64,000 nucleotides of DNA from JABDBE01 sp049585795 (GCA_049585795.1 JBAVAQ010000091.1:174027-238026), one strand, 5' to 3'; shown: positions 1 through 9,047, counted from the first letter of the stretch. The notes: generated by a model not told the origin, from the sequence alone. Program-made: numbers and translations.

Positions 1-1204
1 CTGCTTGGTGGATCGGTGCGGCCGGCCCGTTGTCGGTTGCGTCACTGGGCACTTTCACGGCCGGAGCAGCGGGCTTCTTCTGCGTTGCCGGCTTGACAGC
101 GGAAGGATTGTCGCTCAGCTTAGTCGCCCCAGATGCACTCCCGGAATTATTCGCGCCCACGGAGTCCACGCGAGCATGGCTCGTCCCGGTCAGCTTCGTC
201 GTCGTGGCCGCGCCCGGCGTTTCCTGGGCGTTGGGTGCAGGGAAAATCTTCAATCCGCTGGTGGGCGGAGGCGGCTTATTGGGATCATCCGCCGGCCGGT
301 CGGGAACCGAAGGCAAACGCTGGGCCAGAATATCCGCCGCTCGCATCGGGGATGCTCCTTCGGCTAAGGCGGGTTCCTTCGCTTCCTGCTGCGTGATGAC
401 CAGAACTTCTTCCAAACGGCTCAAGTCGACGGCCGGCTTCACCCGGATATTCAGAAAGAGTTCGGGGCCCGGCGAAACCTTAGTCACCGTGCCCACGGGC
501 AAACCCTTGGGAAAAATCTGATCGCCTCCGCTGGTTACGACCCGTTCGCCCGGTAGCACGGTTTCATCCGACATCACTTTTTCCAGTACCACCTGGCCGA
601 GCGCGGTTCCGCGCAGAACGCCTTGCAGCCGCGATTTCTCCAGAATCGCTCCCACCCCGCTGGTCTGATCGTTGACCAGCAATACCTGCGAGGTGCTCCC
701 GAAGACACGCAGCACTTTGCCGACAACACCGTCGGCGGTGATGACCGCCATATCCTGCTTGATTCCGTCGCGCGAGCCTTTGTCGATATAAATCGATCGC
801 GACTGCTCGCTGCCGCTCGATCCGATCACCTGAGCGGCCAGCGTCTTGGAAATAAATTGTTCCTTGAAGCCGAGCAGTGTCTGCAGGCGGCGAGCCTGCT
901 CCGCATCCTGACTGAGCCGAACCTGTTCGATGCGCAGGCGCTCGATCTGCAGCTTCAGATCACGATTCTCCTGGCGCACGCCCCGCAGATAGAAATAGTT
1001 ATGCCAGAGATTGCCGACGCTGCTTTGAAACCAGACGATGCCCTTTTCAAAAGGAGTGACCGTGTCCACCGCCCACACCCGAATCAGCCGGGTCGACTCA
1101 TCCTGGGTAGAGCGCCGGACCTGCACCGCCAGTCCCAGCACCTGGGCAAACAGAACCGCCACCAGGATGGTGACATTGCGGTAGCGGCTGATGAGGTTTT
1201 CCAT
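1..1204 (-). CDS. mreC: Rod shape-determining protein MreC (C-terminus beyond window)
   Basis: MreC links the cytoplasmic MreB filament to periplasmic peptidoglycan synthases of the elongasome. The reading frame is open from an ATG at 1204 to the left edge, giving at least 401 codons. The N-terminus (MENLISRYRNVTILVAVLF) is a short cytoplasmic tail plus a single membrane segment, followed by a heptad-rich coiled coil at about residues 65-105 and the beta-rich MreC domain to about residue 275. Beyond that, a long Pro/Ala/Thr-rich tail makes it clearly longer than the usual 280-330 residues. It lies 111 bp downstream of mreB on the same strand, as in the classical mreBC order. Family assignment is secure; the function of the tail is unknown. 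Confidence 0.93.
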   Translation of the reverse strand, partial: MENLISRYRNVTILVAVLFAQVLGLAVQVRRSTQDESTRLIRVWAVDTVTPFEKGIVWFQSSVGNLWHNYFYLRGVRQENRDLKLQIERLRIEQVRLSQDAEQARRLQTLLGFKEQFISKTLAAQVIGSSGSEQSRSIYIDKGSRDGIKQDMAVITADGVVGKVLRVFGSTSQVLLVNDQTSGVGAILEKSRLQGVLRGTALGQVVLEKVMSDETVLPGERVVTSGGDQIFPKGLPVGTVTKVSPGPELFLNIRVKPAVDLSRLEEVLVITQQEAKEPALAEGASPMRAADILAQRLPSVPDRPADDPNKPPPPTSGLKIFPAPNAQETPGAATTTKLTGTSHARVDSVGANNSGSASGATKLSDNPSAVKPATQKKPAAPAVKVPSDATDNGPAAPIHQA

Positions 1205-1215
1205 GACTCAAACCA

Positions 1216-1313
1216 CGTCGTCCGTCGTGGGTCCTTCGTCGTTGGCCAGAGGTGTCTCGGGGTTAGGTAGTGTAGAGATCGGCGACCGACGAACGACCCA
1301 CCACGGACGACGG
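1216..1313. repeat. Stuttered inverted repeat, GTCGTT theme
   Basis: Arms of about 30 nt (1216-1246 and 1283-1313) are imperfect reverse complements, sharing TCGTCCGT, TGGGTC and TTCGTCG blocks and differing at a few positions. The arms contain repeated TCGTC/TCGTT words. The element fills the mreB-mreC gap, so it would be transcribed. The same word set recurs at 44712-44779. Confidence 0.75.
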
Positions 1314-1315
1314 CG

Positions 1316-2380
1316 CTACTCGATCGAAATCTTGCGCAAGAGCTTGAAGTCGCTCAGCATCTTACCCGTGCCCAGAACCACGCTGCACAGCGGATCGTCG
1401 GCGATCGAAACCGGCAACCCGGTTTCTTCGCGAATGCGCTTATCCAGATTCTTCAGCAGCGCGCCGCCGCCGGTGAGCACAATTCCGCGATCGCTGATAT
1501 CCGCGGAAAGCTCGGGCGGCGTACGCTCGAGGGCCACGCGGATCGCATTCATAATCGTCGATACGCATTCGCTCAAGGCTTCCCGCACTTCACTGTCATC
1601 CACGGTAATGGTCTTGGGAACGCCTTCGATCAGGTTGCGTCCCTTGATCTCCATGGTGAGCGGTTTGTCCAGCGGATATGCGGAACCGATCTCAATCTTG
1701 ATCTGCTCAGCGGTGCGCTCGCCGATCAGCAGATTATATTTCCGCTTCAGATAATTCATGATGGCTTCGTCCATCTGATTCCCGGCCATACGCACGGAAC
1801 GCGAATAGACGATGCCACTGAGAGAAATGACGGCGATATCCGTGGTGCCACCGCCAATATCGACAACCATGTTGCCGCTGGGTTCGGTGATGGGGAGCCC
1901 GGCTCCGATCGCCGCCACCATGGCTTGTTCGACCAGATGCACTTCGCTTGCCTTGGCGCGATAAGCCGAATCCATGACGGCGCGCTTTTCCACCTGCGTA
2001 ATTTCCGAAGGCACACCGATCACGATACGGGGATGCACCAGCATCTTGCGGTTGTGCGCCTTCTGGATGAAATAGTTCAACATCTTTTCCGTGACTTTGA
2101 AGTCGGCGATCACGCCATCCTTCATGGGCTTGATGGCCACGATGTTACCGGGCGTGCGGCCCAGCATCTCCTTGGCTTCCTTGCCCACGGCTTCCACTTC
2201 GCCCGTGTTTTTGTTGATGGCCACGATCGAAGGTTCGTTGACCACGATGCCTTTCCCCCGCGCGTACACCAGCGTGTTGGCCGTGCCCAGGTCGATGGCG
2301 AGGTCGCTCGAAAAAACGCTGAATAGCGACCGCAGGTTGTGCGATGATCCGCTCGAATGAAAGCCGTTGTTCGATGACAT
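1316..2380 (-). CDS. mreB: Rod shape-determining protein MreB
   Basis: This is the bacterial actin homologue that forms membrane-associated filaments and directs lateral wall synthesis. Actin-fold signatures are present: phosphate-1 motif DLGTANTLVY at residues 30-39, phosphate-2 motif DIGGGTTDIAV near 175-185, and adenosine motif LTGGGALLKNL near 303. At 354 residues it is slightly longer than typical MreB (about 335-347), because about 22 Ser/Asn-rich residues precede the fold. The ATG at 2380 has an AGGAAG element upstream at a loose 10-nt spacing. It precedes mreC on the same strand with a repeat-filled gap and follows the FecR-like gene by 150 bp. Confidence 0.97.
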   Translation of the reverse strand: MSSNNGFHSSGSSHNLRSLFSVFSSDLAIDLGTANTLVYARGKGIVVNEPSIVAINKNTGEVEAVGKEAKEMLGRTPGNIVAIKPMKDGVIADFKVTEKMLNYFIQKAHNRKMLVHPRIVIGVPSEITQVEKRAVMDSAYRAKASEVHLVEQAMVAAIGAGLPITEPSGNMVVDIGGGTTDIAVISLSGIVYSRSVRMAGNQMDEAIMNYLKRKYNLLIGERTAEQIKIEIGSAYPLDKPLTMEIKGRNLIEGVPKTITVDDSEVREALSECVSTIMNAIRVALERTPPELSADISDRGIVLTGGGALLKNLDKRIREETGLPVSIADDPLCSVVLGTGKMLSDFKLLRKISIE

Positions 2381-2530
2381 GCGAAACTTTCTTCCTGATG
2401 GAGTCGGTCTTCTTCCGGTTTTTATCCGGCTATTCTGGAATCGCTCTATCCTTAGATTCTATGTGGTATTGCTCTCGTTTTCAGCAAACCAAAGTAACTG
2501 ACCCTCTGGGGCCTGAACCCAAGCCCGGGC

Positions 2531-3823
2531 TCACTGAATCACAACTTTCTTCTGCAGCGTGTTCACTCCGCCCTTGGCATTCTGCGCCGTGATCGTGATC
2601 GTGCTCTCGCCCGTCGCCAGCGGCGGCGTGAAGTAGTGGAATGCGCCATCGTTGCCGATCACCGGCACTTCGCGCCCATTCACCATCACCCGCGCGCCCG
2701 CCTCAGTTTTCCCGGTTAGCTCGATGACATGGCCATGCTGGATCAGCGGATCCAGATCTAAATTAATCGCCGCTGTGTCGTTCCCCTTCGGAATGATGGT
2801 GAACCGGTTCTTTTCGCTCTCCACCGATTCCTTGCCCGCGGCATCCTGCGATTGCACCACCCAGTAGTAAGCCCCTTGCTCGAGCCCCGAGACTAGCACG
2901 TCGGCGGTATTCACCTTGCGATCCACAATGGTAGAAGAAAAATAGGGATTGCGCGAAATGCGCAGCCGGTAGCCTTTGGCGTTAGCCATCGGAGTCCACG
3001 AAAATTCAATGGGCTTGGGATCGTTCGTCACGAACATGGGCATCATGTTGGCCGGAGAAATCGGGGTGGGAGGGCCAATTTCCTTCAGCTTTTCCATGTG
3101 CGGCGCCGCAGCCTGGAAGCTGACTTTCTCCCAATCCGCCAAACGCACGGTCTCGCCGTTGCGCGTGATGTCCCCGGTCCCCTTCTTGACCAGGATCTCG
3201 TGCTGATCGTCCTTGGGATCGTTGCGCACCATGGCCGCGCTATCCGGCGCGAGCGACGCCGTGGCGCCCGCCACAATCACCTGCGACTTGGAACCCTGCA
3301 CATACGTCGCCGTCGCCAGATCCACCGTGCCCGTGCTCACCGCAACCGAAACGCTGGTTTGTTGCTGGTCGTTGGTCGAGTTCTCTTCGATCACGATCAG
3401 CGAGTCCTGTTTGATGGTGTAATTCGTGCCATCATTGAAAACGATCTTGGCCATGCCTTCCGAGCTGGTCTGCACGACATCGCCTTTTTCCAGCGGAATA
3501 CTGTAGTCGGCCGTTCCCCAACTGTTGCTGTTCGCCTTTTTCACCCGCACCGTGCCGTCAAGCGCGGTGAAGTGCGCCTGCTGCGAACCGGCGTTGCCCG
3601 ACTTCGCCGGATTGCCCGCGGCCCCCGCCACCACCTCCAACAGCTTCGTTCCCAGGCCGTCTGCGGCCTTGATGGTGTTCTCGGTGAATTGCGGAAAGGC
3701 AAAATGCATGCCCGCGAACAGTATCAGCAAGACCACCAGCACCAGCAGCGCCACGCTGCGGTAGGTGACCGTCTTCCACGCAATGTGGATTCCCGGTTTG
3801 CTGTTTGAAGACACCGAAGGCAC
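2531..3823 (-). CDS. Membrane-anchored FecR-domain protein with Ig-like C-terminus
   Basis: The 430-residue protein has one membrane segment at about residues 24-46, after a short cytoplasmic tail, so the rest is likely periplasmic. A FecR-type domain follows at about 86-230 (blocks such as ALDGTVRVKKA and DGTNYTIKQDS), then a fibronectin-III-like region at about 250-345 and an Ig-like domain at 350-430 resembling those of secreted glycan-active proteins. There is no sigma factor or TonB receptor next to it, so a classical FecIR signalling role is not supported; wall or envelope binding is an inference. The start is a GTG at 3823. It is encoded just upstream of mreB on the same strand. Confidence 0.8.
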   Translation of the reverse strand: MPSVSSNSKPGIHIAWKTVTYRSVALLVLVVLLILFAGMHFAFPQFTENTIKAADGLGTKLLEVVAGAAGNPAKSGNAGSQQAHFTALDGTVRVKKANSNSWGTADYSIPLEKGDVVQTSSEGMAKIVFNDGTNYTIKQDSLIVIEENSTNDQQQTSVSVAVSTGTVDLATATYVQGSKSQVIVAGATASLAPDSAAMVRNDPKDDQHEILVKKGTGDITRNGETVRLADWEKVSFQAAAPHMEKLKEIGPPTPISPANMMPMFVTNDPKPIEFSWTPMANAKGYRLRISRNPYFSSTIVDRKVNTADVLVSGLEQGAYYWVVQSQDAAGKESVESEKNRFTIIPKGNDTAAINLDLDPLIQHGHVIELTGKTEAGARVMVNGREVPVIGNDGAFHYFTPPLATGESTITITAQNAKGGVNTLQKKVVIQ

Positions 3824-3971
3824 TGAGAAACCTAGCCAAACTCCAGAGAATATGGGGTACTTTCGAGAGTATCACAAGGCCTGTGGACGCAAAACAGGTA
3901 ATGAACTCGAGACATTACGTTGGTGCCATCTTCACTGCGCTTGTTCTTGTGTTGGAGACAGGCAACGAACC

Positions 3972-4006
3972 GGGTGCCCCAGGTCTCGCGGTTTTCGAGA
4001 CCTGGG
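3972..4006. repeat. REP-like hairpin unit 1
   Basis: A GGGTGCCCC head runs into a perfect 11-bp stem (CCCAGGTCTCG / CGAGACCTGGG) with a 7-nt CGGTTTT loop. Neither strand has a T-tract after the stem, so it is not an obvious terminator. Head and loop resemble the two units at 4196-4233 and 4335-4372, whereas the stem sequence differs. Confidence 0.75.
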
Positions 4007-4195
4007 CCTCGACAGGGGCAAGAAGCCCAGCTCTCTCTTCCGAAAACAAACCGAGAACCGAGAACCACCAAGTGACAACCGCTCTTCTTAAACTCCCTGT
4101 CATCCCGTCGGGTGGCACAGCCTGTCGCGTTCTTCGCCAAGCCTGAGGCCTCGAGTCGGAGCCGCGACGGCGATAGATTCCAAGCTGCTACGCGA

Positions 4196-4372
4196 GGGTG
4201 CCCCGCTCCTTGCGTTTTGTGTAAGGGGCGGGAGCTCAGATTACACAGCCGAACCGGCATCGCCAATCCGGAAGCTGTGCGATCCATTCCGCATGCGAAC
4301 GCCGAGGCAAACGGATGTTCTAAGCACCGACCCATCCCGCCCCTTGCAAAAAACGCAAGGAGCGGGGCACCC
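4196..4372. repeat. Paired REP-like units in inverted orientation
   Basis: The outer 38-nt arms (4196-4233 and 4335-4372) are reverse complements at 36 of 38 positions. Each arm is itself a hairpin: GGGTGCCCC head, a stem with CTCCTTGCG facing AAGGGGCGGG, and a TTTT-containing loop. About 100 nt lie between. Two inverted REP units around a spacer is the layout of a BIME. Together with unit 1 at 3972-4006 they form a three-unit array. Confidence 0.8.
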
Positions 4373-4453
4373 GGCGCTTCGCAACTGTAAAGCATGTCAT
4401 GGGACTGAACGCGAAAGGCCGGGGCACTCGCCCTGTGGATGATGCTCCAAGAC

Positions 4454-4657
4454 TCATCCAGCGACAACGACGTGGTACCTATCGTTCGATGGGGCGTATT
4501 CGCCCGGCGGCGTTACGCTCAGAACTTTGCCTTCCAGAACCGAGCCGTCACTCAAGGCAAGACATGCGAGCTCGCCGACTTGGGGAACTTGAGCCAACGA
4601 TCCCTCCCAAGCTGTGGTTGTTAGTTCTGAGCTTTTTACGAATGCGATTTTGGGCAT
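4454..4657 (-). CDS. Small hypothetical protein (67 aa)
   Basis: I do not recognise the family. The 67-residue product starts MPKIAFVKSSELTTTAWEG and reads like a short beta-rich domain (ALSDGSVLEGKVLSV, then NDRYHVVVAG). A GGAAAG element lies upstream of the ATG. It begins 21 bp after the stop of the membrane-protein gene at 4679-5113 on the same strand, which suggests co-transcription. The tight spacing and balanced composition favour a real gene over a chance frame, but no function can be inferred. Confidence 0.5.
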   Translation of the reverse strand: MPKIAFVKSSELTTTAWEGSLAQVPQVGELACLALSDGSVLEGKVLSVTPPGEYAPSNDRYHVVVAG

Positions 4658-4678
4658 GGTAAACTTTCCGACGGCAAT

Positions 4679-5113
4679 TCAGCCTGCGGCTGTAGGTGTT
4701 TTCTGCTTGTCTTCGGGTTTCCTGTACGCAAACGTGCCCCGCACCCCATGCACAAAATATAGCGCTAGTATCACGGTCATTGCTGCCGCCGCTGATGTGG
4801 TGGCGCCTTTGGCCAGTATGTGCGCGCGTTCGCCGCCGTACAGCGCTAGGCCAGCGACAGCCGCCGCACGCGATCTTCGGTCTATCCCGAATGCAATCCC
4901 GGCAAAAAGGGCCGCATCGACAAGCCCCGCTCCGTCAACCCCAAGGACGGGCTTGTGAAGAAAAATCGCAAGCAGAGCAACTGTCGCTGTTACGCTCGCG
5001 ACGAAGGCGGCGGCCCAGAAGCCATACCTGATCGACCTCTCGGCGTTCAGCGGATTGGATACATCTGGCCAGAAAAATTCCTGGTTGCGCTGGCTCCAGC
5101 TCTGTTGGACCAT
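4679..5113 (-). CDS. Hypothetical multi-pass membrane protein
   Basis: The 144-residue protein has about four hydrophobic segments (approximately residues 31-53, 58-80, 85-103 and 110-132), so it is an integral inner-membrane protein of unknown function. A start at the ATG at 5113 (MVQQSWSQRNQEFFWPD) is preferred over an upstream in-frame one because AGGAGAG lies 5-7 nt before it. A charged tail with KPEDKQK ends the protein. The 67-residue gene follows after 21 bp and is probably in the same transcript. No known family was recognised. Confidence 0.65.
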   Translation of the reverse strand: MVQQSWSQRNQEFFWPDVSNPLNAERSIRYGFWAAAFVASVTATVALLAIFLHKPVLGVDGAGLVDAALFAGIAFGIDRRSRAAAVAGLALYGGERAHILAKGATTSAAAAMTVILALYFVHGVRGTFAYRKPEDKQKTPTAAG

Positions 5114-5245
5114 GCTCTCTCCTGTTTCAGGCAAGTTCCGCTTGCAGTCGAGGCCGACAAAAATCCTAAATGCCTGACAGCTTCACTCGCGCCGGGATAG
5201 CTGGTCAAGGCACCGAGGTAACGTTGGGACCCGGTGCGACTTTTC

Positions 5246-5268
5246 GGCCCGCGCGCCTTGCGCGGGCC
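5246..5268. repeat. Perfect GC-rich hairpin
   Basis: Nine-base arms GGCCCGCGC and GCGCGGGCC enclose a 5-nt loop. It lies in the divergent gap between the membrane-protein gene (start 5113, minus) and the small HExxH gene (start 5389, plus). There is no downstream T-run on either strand, so a REP-like element or transcript-end structure is more likely than an intrinsic terminator. Confidence 0.6.
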
Positions 5269-5388
5269 GGGGGGCATGGCGTCCAATTCGCTGACGGGCT
5301 AAATAGCGAGCTGTGGGACGATCTGTACGTAAGACCGGCGGTTCGCCCTTGAGGCCGGCAAAGGTTCTGTCGAAGCAAGGAGGTTGCC

Positions 5389-5592
5389 ATGACCGAAGAA
5401 CAAATAGCTCACGAGTGTGGGCATGTGACAGTGGCGAAAGACTGCGGGGTGCGAGCCATGGTCACCCACTACAACGAGTCAGCCCCGGAGGCTGGGTTTG
5501 AGCCGTCTCTGGAGTGCCTCGCCAATTCGGACAGGGAGGGCGTACTTGTAATCCTCGCCGCTCTTATCTGCAGGCTAATCACAGCTCTTTGA
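5389..5592 (+). CDS. Very small protein with HExxH motif
   Basis: This 67-residue open frame has an excellent ribosome binding site (AAGGAGG, 5 nt before the ATG). Residues 8-12 read HECGH, matching the HExxH zinc-metalloprotease signature and resembling the HEAGH start of M41/M50-like peptidase domains. A hydrophobic stretch (GVLVILAALICRLITAL) ends the product. No further zinc ligand or complete peptidase domain is present, so it is either the start of a truncated peptidase gene or a small protein of its own. Function is not assigned. Confidence 0.45.
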   Translation: MTEEQIAHECGHVTVAKDCGVRAMVTHYNESAPEAGFEPSLECLANSDREGVLVILAALICRLITAL

Positions 5593-5906
5593 CAATCTGA
5601 CACGGGCGCGGCCCTCGACCGCTCACCCGCTGAGCCCAACCACCGCACCTCCCGCGCGCGGTGCCAAAACGGAACCGCGCACAGCCGGGAACCCCGCTAA
5701 CTCTATTGTTTCCAAGATTTTGCCTCTAACTACCCTTAGAACCATAGATCTAGGAGGTACCCCAGAAATCCGACCCTTTGTTTTCTATATTTTGGGCGAA
5801 AATGAGATTTTTTTTGGGGCAAATCCCGCACCATAAAGTGTGCAGTTTGGCGACGCGGTCGTACCGCCTCTGCGCTAAAGATTTTCCAGTTGAAGAATGT
5901 AAGCCG
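5593..5906. other. Intergenic stretch with one hairpin
   Basis: This 314-bp gap lies between the small HExxH gene and the convergent end of the Asp-box protein gene. A hairpin at 5656-5680 has 10-nt arms with one mismatch and an AAAAC loop. No gene, tRNA or clear terminator T-tract was found. An AGGAGGT at 5751-5757 is not followed by a convincing reading frame. Confidence 0.5.
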
Positions 5907-8900
5907 CTATTTTTCGCACTTCGGCGCCGCCGGAATATTGCTCGCGACCGGCAGCGGCACCAGGTTCTGCTTCTGCAAAAGAGCGTTTACTGGCGCAATC
6001 TTCTGTTGATTGAGGTCGCGCCACTGGCCCAGGCGCTTGCCCAGTTCCTGACAGTACTGCTCGACACTGCTTTCGAGCAGAGTTGCGGGACGCGCGTCGC
6101 CGCTCTCGATCATGAAGGCGAGGCGAGCCAGTTCACGATTCAGCGGGCCGAGTCCGAGCGCGTCGGGTTTCCCGTCGTCGACGTCCACAACCTGGTCATC
6201 CAGCGCTTTCAGCGCGTCGGCTACGTCTTTCTTGGATGCGTCGGTGCCTACAGACTTTTGCCGCTCGGCAATCGCAGCGCGTAAAGCTCGCGCTTGCACG
6301 TCGGTGTCGTAAGTGGCCGCCATCTGATCCGATACGTCGGTCTCCACGTCGAGTTGTTTGACCAGGTCCGACTGCGACGCCAGCACCCGCGGATCAAGCG
6401 TCACGGTCAGTGGCTCGCGATACGTCTTGCCATTCACTTGCAGGACCAGCGAATACTCACCCGGCACGATGAACGCTCCTGGCTGCAGGTCGCGGGGAAA
6501 TTCGCCGGGGATGGCGTGATCGGAGCCCGTGTATTCGATGTATTCAGTTTGATTGCCATAGTAGCTGTAGCGCAACGTCTTCATCGCCGGATAACGAAGA
6601 TCCCAGGTGAAGCGGTTGAGCCCGGCGGTTTTGGTAAGGGCTGGCTGCGGCGCGAACCAGTACTCGGGAGCGTTGGCTGGCGCTTTGTCATACGGGGCAG
6701 GCAAATTGGTGAACTCGCGCACCAAATTCTTGTGCGAATCGTAAATCGAAAGCTTGATGTCCCCCACCGGAGCGGATTTCAGGAAGTAATAAATGGTCGC
6801 GCCGTCGGGCGGATTCTGGCCAGCCGGAGTTTCCGGCGGTAGCGGGGTGTCCTGAGACATATCCCAGCGCACCCGCACGACGTTGCGCGGATTGAGTAGG
6901 TGCGCATCCGACCGCGGCCACTTCGTGTCGAACTGCCGCAGGGGCGTGATGTCGTCGAGAATCCATAGCGAGCGCCCAAAGGTCGATGCCACCAGGTCGG
7001 TGTCGTGAACGTCGAGGTCAGTCACCATTGTGGTCGGCAGATTCAATTGCAGCGCCTGCCAGTGATCGCCATCGTCCAACGAAAAGTAGACGCCGTTCCA
7101 GGTGCCGGCGAAGAGCAATCCCTTGCGCAGTGGATCTTCGCGAACCATTCGCGCGCTTCCGGTTTCAGGCAAGCCGGTGTTGATCAGTTGCCAGCTCTGC
7201 CCGTAGTCTCGCGTGCGGTAGACGAGAGGACGCAGATCATGGAACCCCATCACAACGACGTACGCGGTTGCCGCGTCGTGGTGAGACGCTTCGATCGCAG
7301 TGATGCTGGCTTTCTCATGCAGGCCGGGAATCGTCACATTCTGCCAGGTCTTGCCATCCTTCGTGACGTGAACCAGGCCGTTGCCGGTGCCCGCCCACAT
7401 AACGCCAGCTTTCACCGGGGAAAGCGCAATCGTCGTGATCACAGTTCTTCGCGGATCGGGTTTCTTCTTCTCCGGCTCGGTTTTCTGCGTAAGGTCGGGG
7501 CTGACTTCCTGCCAGCTAAAGCCGGCGTCGTTGCTCTTCAACACGTATTGAGCGGCGGCGTAAAGGGTGTGCGGATCTTGTGGGGCAAAGGCAATGGGCG
7601 CCATATTGGCGGTGCGGTAGCGCGAGTTCCGCACCAGCAGATGCACGATCTGTCCAGTCGTCTTGTCGAAGCGGAGCACAGCGCCGTACCAGCCTCCGGC
7701 GTAAACGTAATTGGGATTCGCGGGATCGGGAGTGATATAGCAGAACTCGAATCCTCCCGTCGGGGCCCAATCGCGATAAGTGATCTCGCCGTAATCGCTG
7801 CGGCTGGGCACGGCAGCGGTGCCGCTATCCTGCTGCGCGGCGTAAGCGTAGTAAGGAAAGTGCTGGTCGGTGCTGACGTGATAAAACTGCCCGGTCGCCT
7901 GGTTGTACCACGAGGTCCAGGTATCACCGCCATCCACGCTGATCACGGCGCCCTGGTCGACTCCGAGAATCATGTGCTGGGTGTTGGCAGGATTGATCCA
8001 GAGCACGTGATAATCGTCTCCACTCGGCGCGCCTGCCCAGGCTTCGAAGGTGCGGCCGCCGTCCTTCGAGCGGTACATGGACGTTTGTGCCACATAAACG
8101 TAATCCGCGTTCTTGGGATCGACAAACACCCGGCTGAAGTAGCCATTCCCCAGAATGCGAGGATCCGTTGTGCTGCGCTGCCAAGTGGCCCCGCCATCTT
8201 CTGACCGGAACAATCCTTGTTTGACGATGGCGTAAACTCTCACGCCGCTGGTACCCGGCGCAACCGCCACGCCGATGCGTCCCATCGGCTCGGTCGGCAG
8301 GCCCTTGCCCCCAACCGCATTCCAAGTGGATCCCTGGTCGACGGACTTGTAAATCACGCCGTCCTGCTCCTTTTTCTTCTCAGGCTCGTCCGAACTAAAC
8401 GGATCCTCGGGACGAGTCCAGTGTGAAGCATAGAGAATGTTGGGATTGTCCGGATCAGCCTCGATATCGGGGACGCCGGTTTCCGGATCTTTGTAGAACA
8501 CTTTCTGCCAGTTCTTGCCGCCGTCGGTAGTCTTGTAGATACCGCGCTCGGCTCCGGACCAATGATCTCCGGCGGCAGCGACCAGAACCACGTCGGGATT
8601 TCGCGGATCAACAATGATGCCGGTGATGATGTGGGTTTCGCGAAGGCCGATATTGGTCCAGGTCACTCCCGCGTCGCTGGACTTGTACACGCCATCACCC
8701 GGTGTTTGCTCGCCGGTTCCGACGTAGATGATTTTCGCATCCGAGGGTGCCACCGCGACTGCGCCGATCGACCCTACGCGCACCTGATCGAAGATCGGCT
8801 TCCAGACGCGTCCACCGTTCTCCGTCTTCCAGACCCCGCCGCCCGGGGTGCCGATGTAATAGACGGAAGGCTGGGTTGGCACTCCAGAGACGGACGTAAC

Positions 8901-9047
8901 CCGGCCACCGCGATGCGGACCGATCAAGCGCCATTGCATGGCCTGCAAAATGTCAGGAGGGACATCCTGGGCTGAGGCCGCAACCGAAAGAACAAAAAGG
9001 AAGGCGAGGATCTGTCTGGTAAGACGGTTAACCGTTGTATTGTTCAT
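5907..9047 (-). CDS. Secreted BNR/Asp-box beta-propeller protein
   Basis: The 1046-residue protein has a signal peptide (about residues 1-27, cleavage after ASA) and at least ten Asp-box motifs of the S-x-D-x-G-x-x-W type, for example SSDAGVTW, TTDGGKNW, SEDGGATW and SVDGGDTW, over about residues 60-680. This predicts one or two sortilin/Vps10-like or YCF48-like propellers. The C-terminal third (about 700-1046) adds Ig-like and helical regions. Such proteins are common in Acidobacteriota as exported proteins; some relatives are glycosidases, but I cannot see a catalytic set, so activity is unassigned. It is a single gene, divergent from the VWFA-like pair across a 209-bp gap. Confidence 0.88.
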   Translation of the reverse strand: MNNTTVNRLTRQILAFLFVLSVAASAQDVPPDILQAMQWRLIGPHRGGRVTSVSGVPTQPSVYYIGTPGGGVWKTENGGRVWKPIFDQVRVGSIGAVAVAPSDAKIIYVGTGEQTPGDGVYKSSDAGVTWTNIGLRETHIITGIIVDPRNPDVVLVAAAGDHWSGAERGIYKTTDGGKNWQKVFYKDPETGVPDIEADPDNPNILYASHWTRPEDPFSSDEPEKKKEQDGVIYKSVDQGSTWNAVGGKGLPTEPMGRIGVAVAPGTSGVRVYAIVKQGLFRSEDGGATWQRSTTDPRILGNGYFSRVFVDPKNADYVYVAQTSMYRSKDGGRTFEAWAGAPSGDDYHVLWINPANTQHMILGVDQGAVISVDGGDTWTSWYNQATGQFYHVSTDQHFPYYAYAAQQDSGTAAVPSRSDYGEITYRDWAPTGGFEFCYITPDPANPNYVYAGGWYGAVLRFDKTTGQIVHLLVRNSRYRTANMAPIAFAPQDPHTLYAAAQYVLKSNDAGFSWQEVSPDLTQKTEPEKKKPDPRRTVITTIALSPVKAGVMWAGTGNGLVHVTKDGKTWQNVTIPGLHEKASITAIEASHHDAATAYVVVMGFHDLRPLVYRTRDYGQSWQLINTGLPETGSARMVREDPLRKGLLFAGTWNGVYFSLDDGDHWQALQLNLPTTMVTDLDVHDTDLVASTFGRSLWILDDITPLRQFDTKWPRSDAHLLNPRNVVRVRWDMSQDTPLPPETPAGQNPPDGATIYYFLKSAPVGDIKLSIYDSHKNLVREFTNLPAPYDKAPANAPEYWFAPQPALTKTAGLNRFTWDLRYPAMKTLRYSYYGNQTEYIEYTGSDHAIPGEFPRDLQPGAFIVPGEYSLVLQVNGKTYREPLTVTLDPRVLASQSDLVKQLDVETDVSDQMAATYDTDVQARALRAAIAERQKSVGTDASKKDVADALKALDDQVVDVDDGKPDALGLGPLNRELARLAFMIESGDARPATLLESSVEQYCQELGKRLGQWRDLNQQKIAPVNALLQKQNLVPLPVASNIPAAPKCEK

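Larger units (their letters stand above)
3824..4453. other. Gene-poor stretch rich in hairpins
   Basis: I see no credible gene here. Open frames on both strands run through hairpins and lack family-like composition. The stretch holds a compact 11-bp hairpin at 3978-4006 and two mirror-image hairpin units at 4196-4233 and 4335-4372 (listed separately). A tandem CCGAGAA word lies near 4050-4065. Confidence 0.6.

Noticed and set aside
3832..4467. Open frame of 211 codons on the minus strand
   Set aside because: It runs through the REP-like hairpins, has no family resemblance and overlaps the start of the FecR-like gene.
5751..5757. AGGAGGT as a ribosome binding site
   Set aside because: No start codon with a meaningful frame lies at a suitable distance downstream.
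7005..8204. Open frame of 399 codons on the plus strand
   Set aside because: It is antisense to the Asp-box protein gene, lacks a ribosome binding site and family-like motifs, and arises from the GC-rich codon pattern of the real gene.
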